This document shows, in pieces, positions 13,376-14,856 of a stretch of DNA of 14,856 nt. Origin of the DNA: Euryarchaeota archaeon UBA125. GTDB taxonomy: Archaea; Thermoplasmatota; Poseidoniia; Poseidoniales; Thalassarchaeaceae. Both the position numbers and the translations under genes were made by a program. Position 1 is the stretch's first letter. Each line of letters starts with the position of its first letter. The notes beneath the pieces are model-generated. The model did no database searches and had not been told where the DNA came from. It saw only the letters and a program-made list of their open reading frames with translations. The stretch covers positions 1 through 14,856 of the forward strand of contig DAPV01000066.1 in the NCBI GenBank assembly GCA_002502625.1, read 5' to 3'.

Positions 13376-14856
13376 TTATGAGTTGCCAAACCGCCTATCA
13401 AACAGAGTTCCAAGACAATACGCGATTAGAATTATCTTAATTAGAAAACGTGCATTTTCTCTCCATGCTGGCTCGATAGAAGGTGTTGTTGACTCGATAG
13501 AATATGGTTGATCATCTACTAACCATTGAACAGATACTGTACTCCATCCAGAAGGTAGAGAATCAAATGACAAAATTGCTGATGAAATTCCAACTCCCTC
13601 TAAACTTGCTCCTGTGACAACAATTGTCTTACATTCATTTTTGATACAAACTTCTGCATCTGTAGATTCGGAACCATGATTGAAAACTATCACAGTAATT
13701 TCTCCAGGTTGACCTGACAAAACTCCAGTAGGCACCATTATATCTTCAATAGATAAGGTTGGTATTGTAGTAGGATGAATCTCTATAATCATGCTATGGT
13801 GTCCAATATTACCAGACAAATCTATTCCTGAAACCACTAAATCATGTCTCCCAAAGTCAAGTGCTGGAAGTGAGAAACGAGAAATTTCTCCCCAACTTCG
13901 ATTTTCAAAAATAGTCATTCCATTTAATTCAGCAGTCCATAAGATATTGTTGATTGAATTTAGGTCATCAAATGAGTTGTTTAAATCGATTTCAATAAAT
14001 GAAGAAGTATTAGGACGATTCTCAATTCCGAAAATTTCTCCATTAACTAGTAATCCAGGTCTAGGAACAGGAGAACCGAGATCTAAACTAGTAAATGACC
14101 AATTCTTTTCTATTGAATTTCCTACAGAATCAGAAATCGAGAGATGTACCCATCGTTTTGCTGGCTCTCTTTCGCGATGTCTTTCTTCAGTACTCATATG
14201 CATTCCATTTATGTCATTAGTTTGAGGCCAAAATTCAGCGAAAAATAGCCTATCTTCTGATTCTCTAATCCACCCATCGCTTCTATTTGAGGTCATAGTA
14301 ATTGAAACAGTTTCACCATTATTATCAATTGTATTTATGTCAAAAATAAGAGTACTTGTTGCATTTACCTCAATTTTCAATGGTGTCATTGAATGATTGA
14401 TTTGTGCCCAATACTGAGGATGATCTTCAAGCATGATAAATTCCCATTCGGGAGCAGTTCCATCCAAAATTAGATTTCTTTCTACAGCACCAATTTCTCC
14501 ATGTGAGTCAACACATTCTCCAATAATTTGAATTTCATCTCCTTCTGAAAAAATATTAGAATCAGTTGAAAAATTAAGATACTTACCTTGAACGATAGAG
14601 AATCCTCTTTTATCGGTCATTTTCCATCTTTCAACAGTATTTTCTTGTACAGAATCTTCACAAGATAAATTTAAGCTTGGATTTCCATTAAGAATAACAT
14701 AATTTTCTGATGCATCAATACTGGAAATAGATGGAATAGGAGCATCATTTTCTTCTAAATTTAGAATGATTTCTCCGATCACACTCAATTCACTACGATT
14801 AATGAAAATACTTTCTCCAGAAGAAACAATAATCTCATCTTGGGGAGAATGTCTTA
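13376..14856 (-). CDS. Large extracellular Ig-like/CARDB-type surface protein, C-terminal part (runs off right edge)
   Basis: The frame is open from base 14854 to the stop at 13376-13378, giving 492 visible residues with no start codon that looks genuine. A TTG at 14788 is internal, so the N-terminus with any signal peptide lies beyond the window. The visible part is beta-rich, with Asn/Ser/Thr-rich sequence and recurring Ig-like edge motifs near VDSHGEIGA, SDSVGNS and IDLSGNIG, suggesting at least two or three Ig-like units. A later unit (SIEDIMVPTGVLSGQPGEI to VQWLVDD) resembles a CARDB-type domain and holds two Cys five residues apart. A short hydrophobic helix (FLIKIILIAYCLGTLF) precedes the basic C-terminal end (DRRFGNS), as expected for a cell-surface protein held by a C-terminal membrane anchor. 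Its ligand or role is unknown. Confidence 0.78.
   Translation of the reverse strand, partial: RHSPQDEIIVSSGESIFINRSELSVIGEIILNLEENDAPIPSISSIDASENYVILNGNPSLNLSCEDSVQENTVERWKMTDKRGFSIVQGKYLNFSTDSNIFSEGDEIQIIGECVDSHGEIGAVERNLILDGTAPEWEFIMLEDHPQYWAQINHSMTPLKIEVNATSTLIFDINTIDNNGETVSITMTSNRSDGWIRESEDRLFFAEFWPQTNDINGMHMSTEERHREREPAKRWVHLSISDSVGNSIEKNWSFTSLDLGSPVPRPGLLVNGEIFGIENRPNTSSFIEIDLNNSFDDLNSINNILWTAELNGMTIFENRSWGEISRFSLPALDFGRHDLVVSGIDLSGNIGHHSMIIEIHPTTIPTLSIEDIMVPTGVLSGQPGEITVIVFNHGSESTDAEVCIKNECKTIVVTGASLEGVGISSAILSFDSLPSGWSTVSVQWLVDDQPYSIESTTPSIEPAWRENARFLIKIILIAYCLGTLFDRRFGNS

Noticed and set aside
13363..13413. TTG start for the six-TM coiled-coil protein
   Set aside because: It overlaps the upstream surface-protein gene by 38 bases, uses a weak start codon and adds nothing recognisable. 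ATG 13362 is cleaner.
13791..14225. Plus-strand open frame of 144 codons opposite the surface-protein gene
   Set aside because: It has no recognisable motif or ribosome-binding site and lies wholly antisense to a convincing gene.
14786..14788. TTG as the true start of the surface protein
   Set aside because: The frame stays open upstream to the window edge with the same Ser/Asn/Ile-rich character, and no signal peptide follows the TTG, so the gene is treated as partial.

Overview
The window looks like a piece of an archaeal chromosome, most plausibly a planktonic marine euryarchaeon of the Marine Group II/III (Poseidoniales-like, Thermoplasmatota) type. This is an inference. It rests on low G+C, very tight gene packing, several starts with no visible Shine-Dalgarno (SD) sequence alongside internal operon starts with GAGG-type SDs, compact MoaE and MoaC proteins, and large Ig-like surface proteins with a C-terminal membrane anchor. 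No 16S rRNA or other phylogenetic marker is present, so the assignment is provisional. No tRNA, rRNA, CRISPR, insertion sequence or phage gene was seen.

Layout. (1) Left edge, minus strand: the N-terminal 130 residues of a Cys-rich zinc-ribbon protein that runs off the window. (2) 418-7800, a catabolic region. A minus-strand operon reads, in transcription order: GGR-like flavoprotein, enoyl-CoA hydratase, BoxB-family di-iron epoxidase, unknown helical protein, 3-hydroxyacyl-CoA dehydrogenase, SemiSWEET transporter. It is followed by a convergent PaaG-like crotonase on the plus strand and, divergent from that, an aldehyde dehydrogenase on the minus strand. (3) 7882-11583, a plus-strand housekeeping run: moaE, moaC, class II fructose-1,6-bisphosphatase (glpX), class I fructose-bisphosphate aldolase, exodeoxyribonuclease III. 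(4) 11584-14856, minus strand: a six-TM protein with a long coiled-coil tail, preceded by the C-terminal part of a large extracellular Ig-like protein that runs off the right edge.

How the genes may work together. The most notable feature is the catabolic region. The BoxB homologue keeps all six expected di-iron ligands and clear BoxB-specific sequence. BoxB epoxidises benzoyl-CoA in aerobic bacterial benzoate degradation. Around it lie functions that could take an opened ring through beta-oxidation to a 3-oxoacyl-CoA: PaaG-like isomerase, hydratase, 3-hydroxyacyl-CoA dehydrogenase and an aldehyde dehydrogenase that could fill the BoxD role. The known partners BoxA (reductase) and full-length BoxC (dihydrodiol lyase), an aryl-CoA ligase and a thiolase are not in the window. 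I read it as a possible archaeal hybrid box/paa-type route, with an unknown protein and a flavoprotein as candidate new components. The substrate is unproven.

In the housekeeping run, GlpX and the class I aldolase together would convert triose phosphates to fructose 6-phosphate (gluconeogenesis). This pair would serve in place of the bifunctional FBP aldolase/phosphatase common in archaea. No gene-free stretch exceeds 300 bases.
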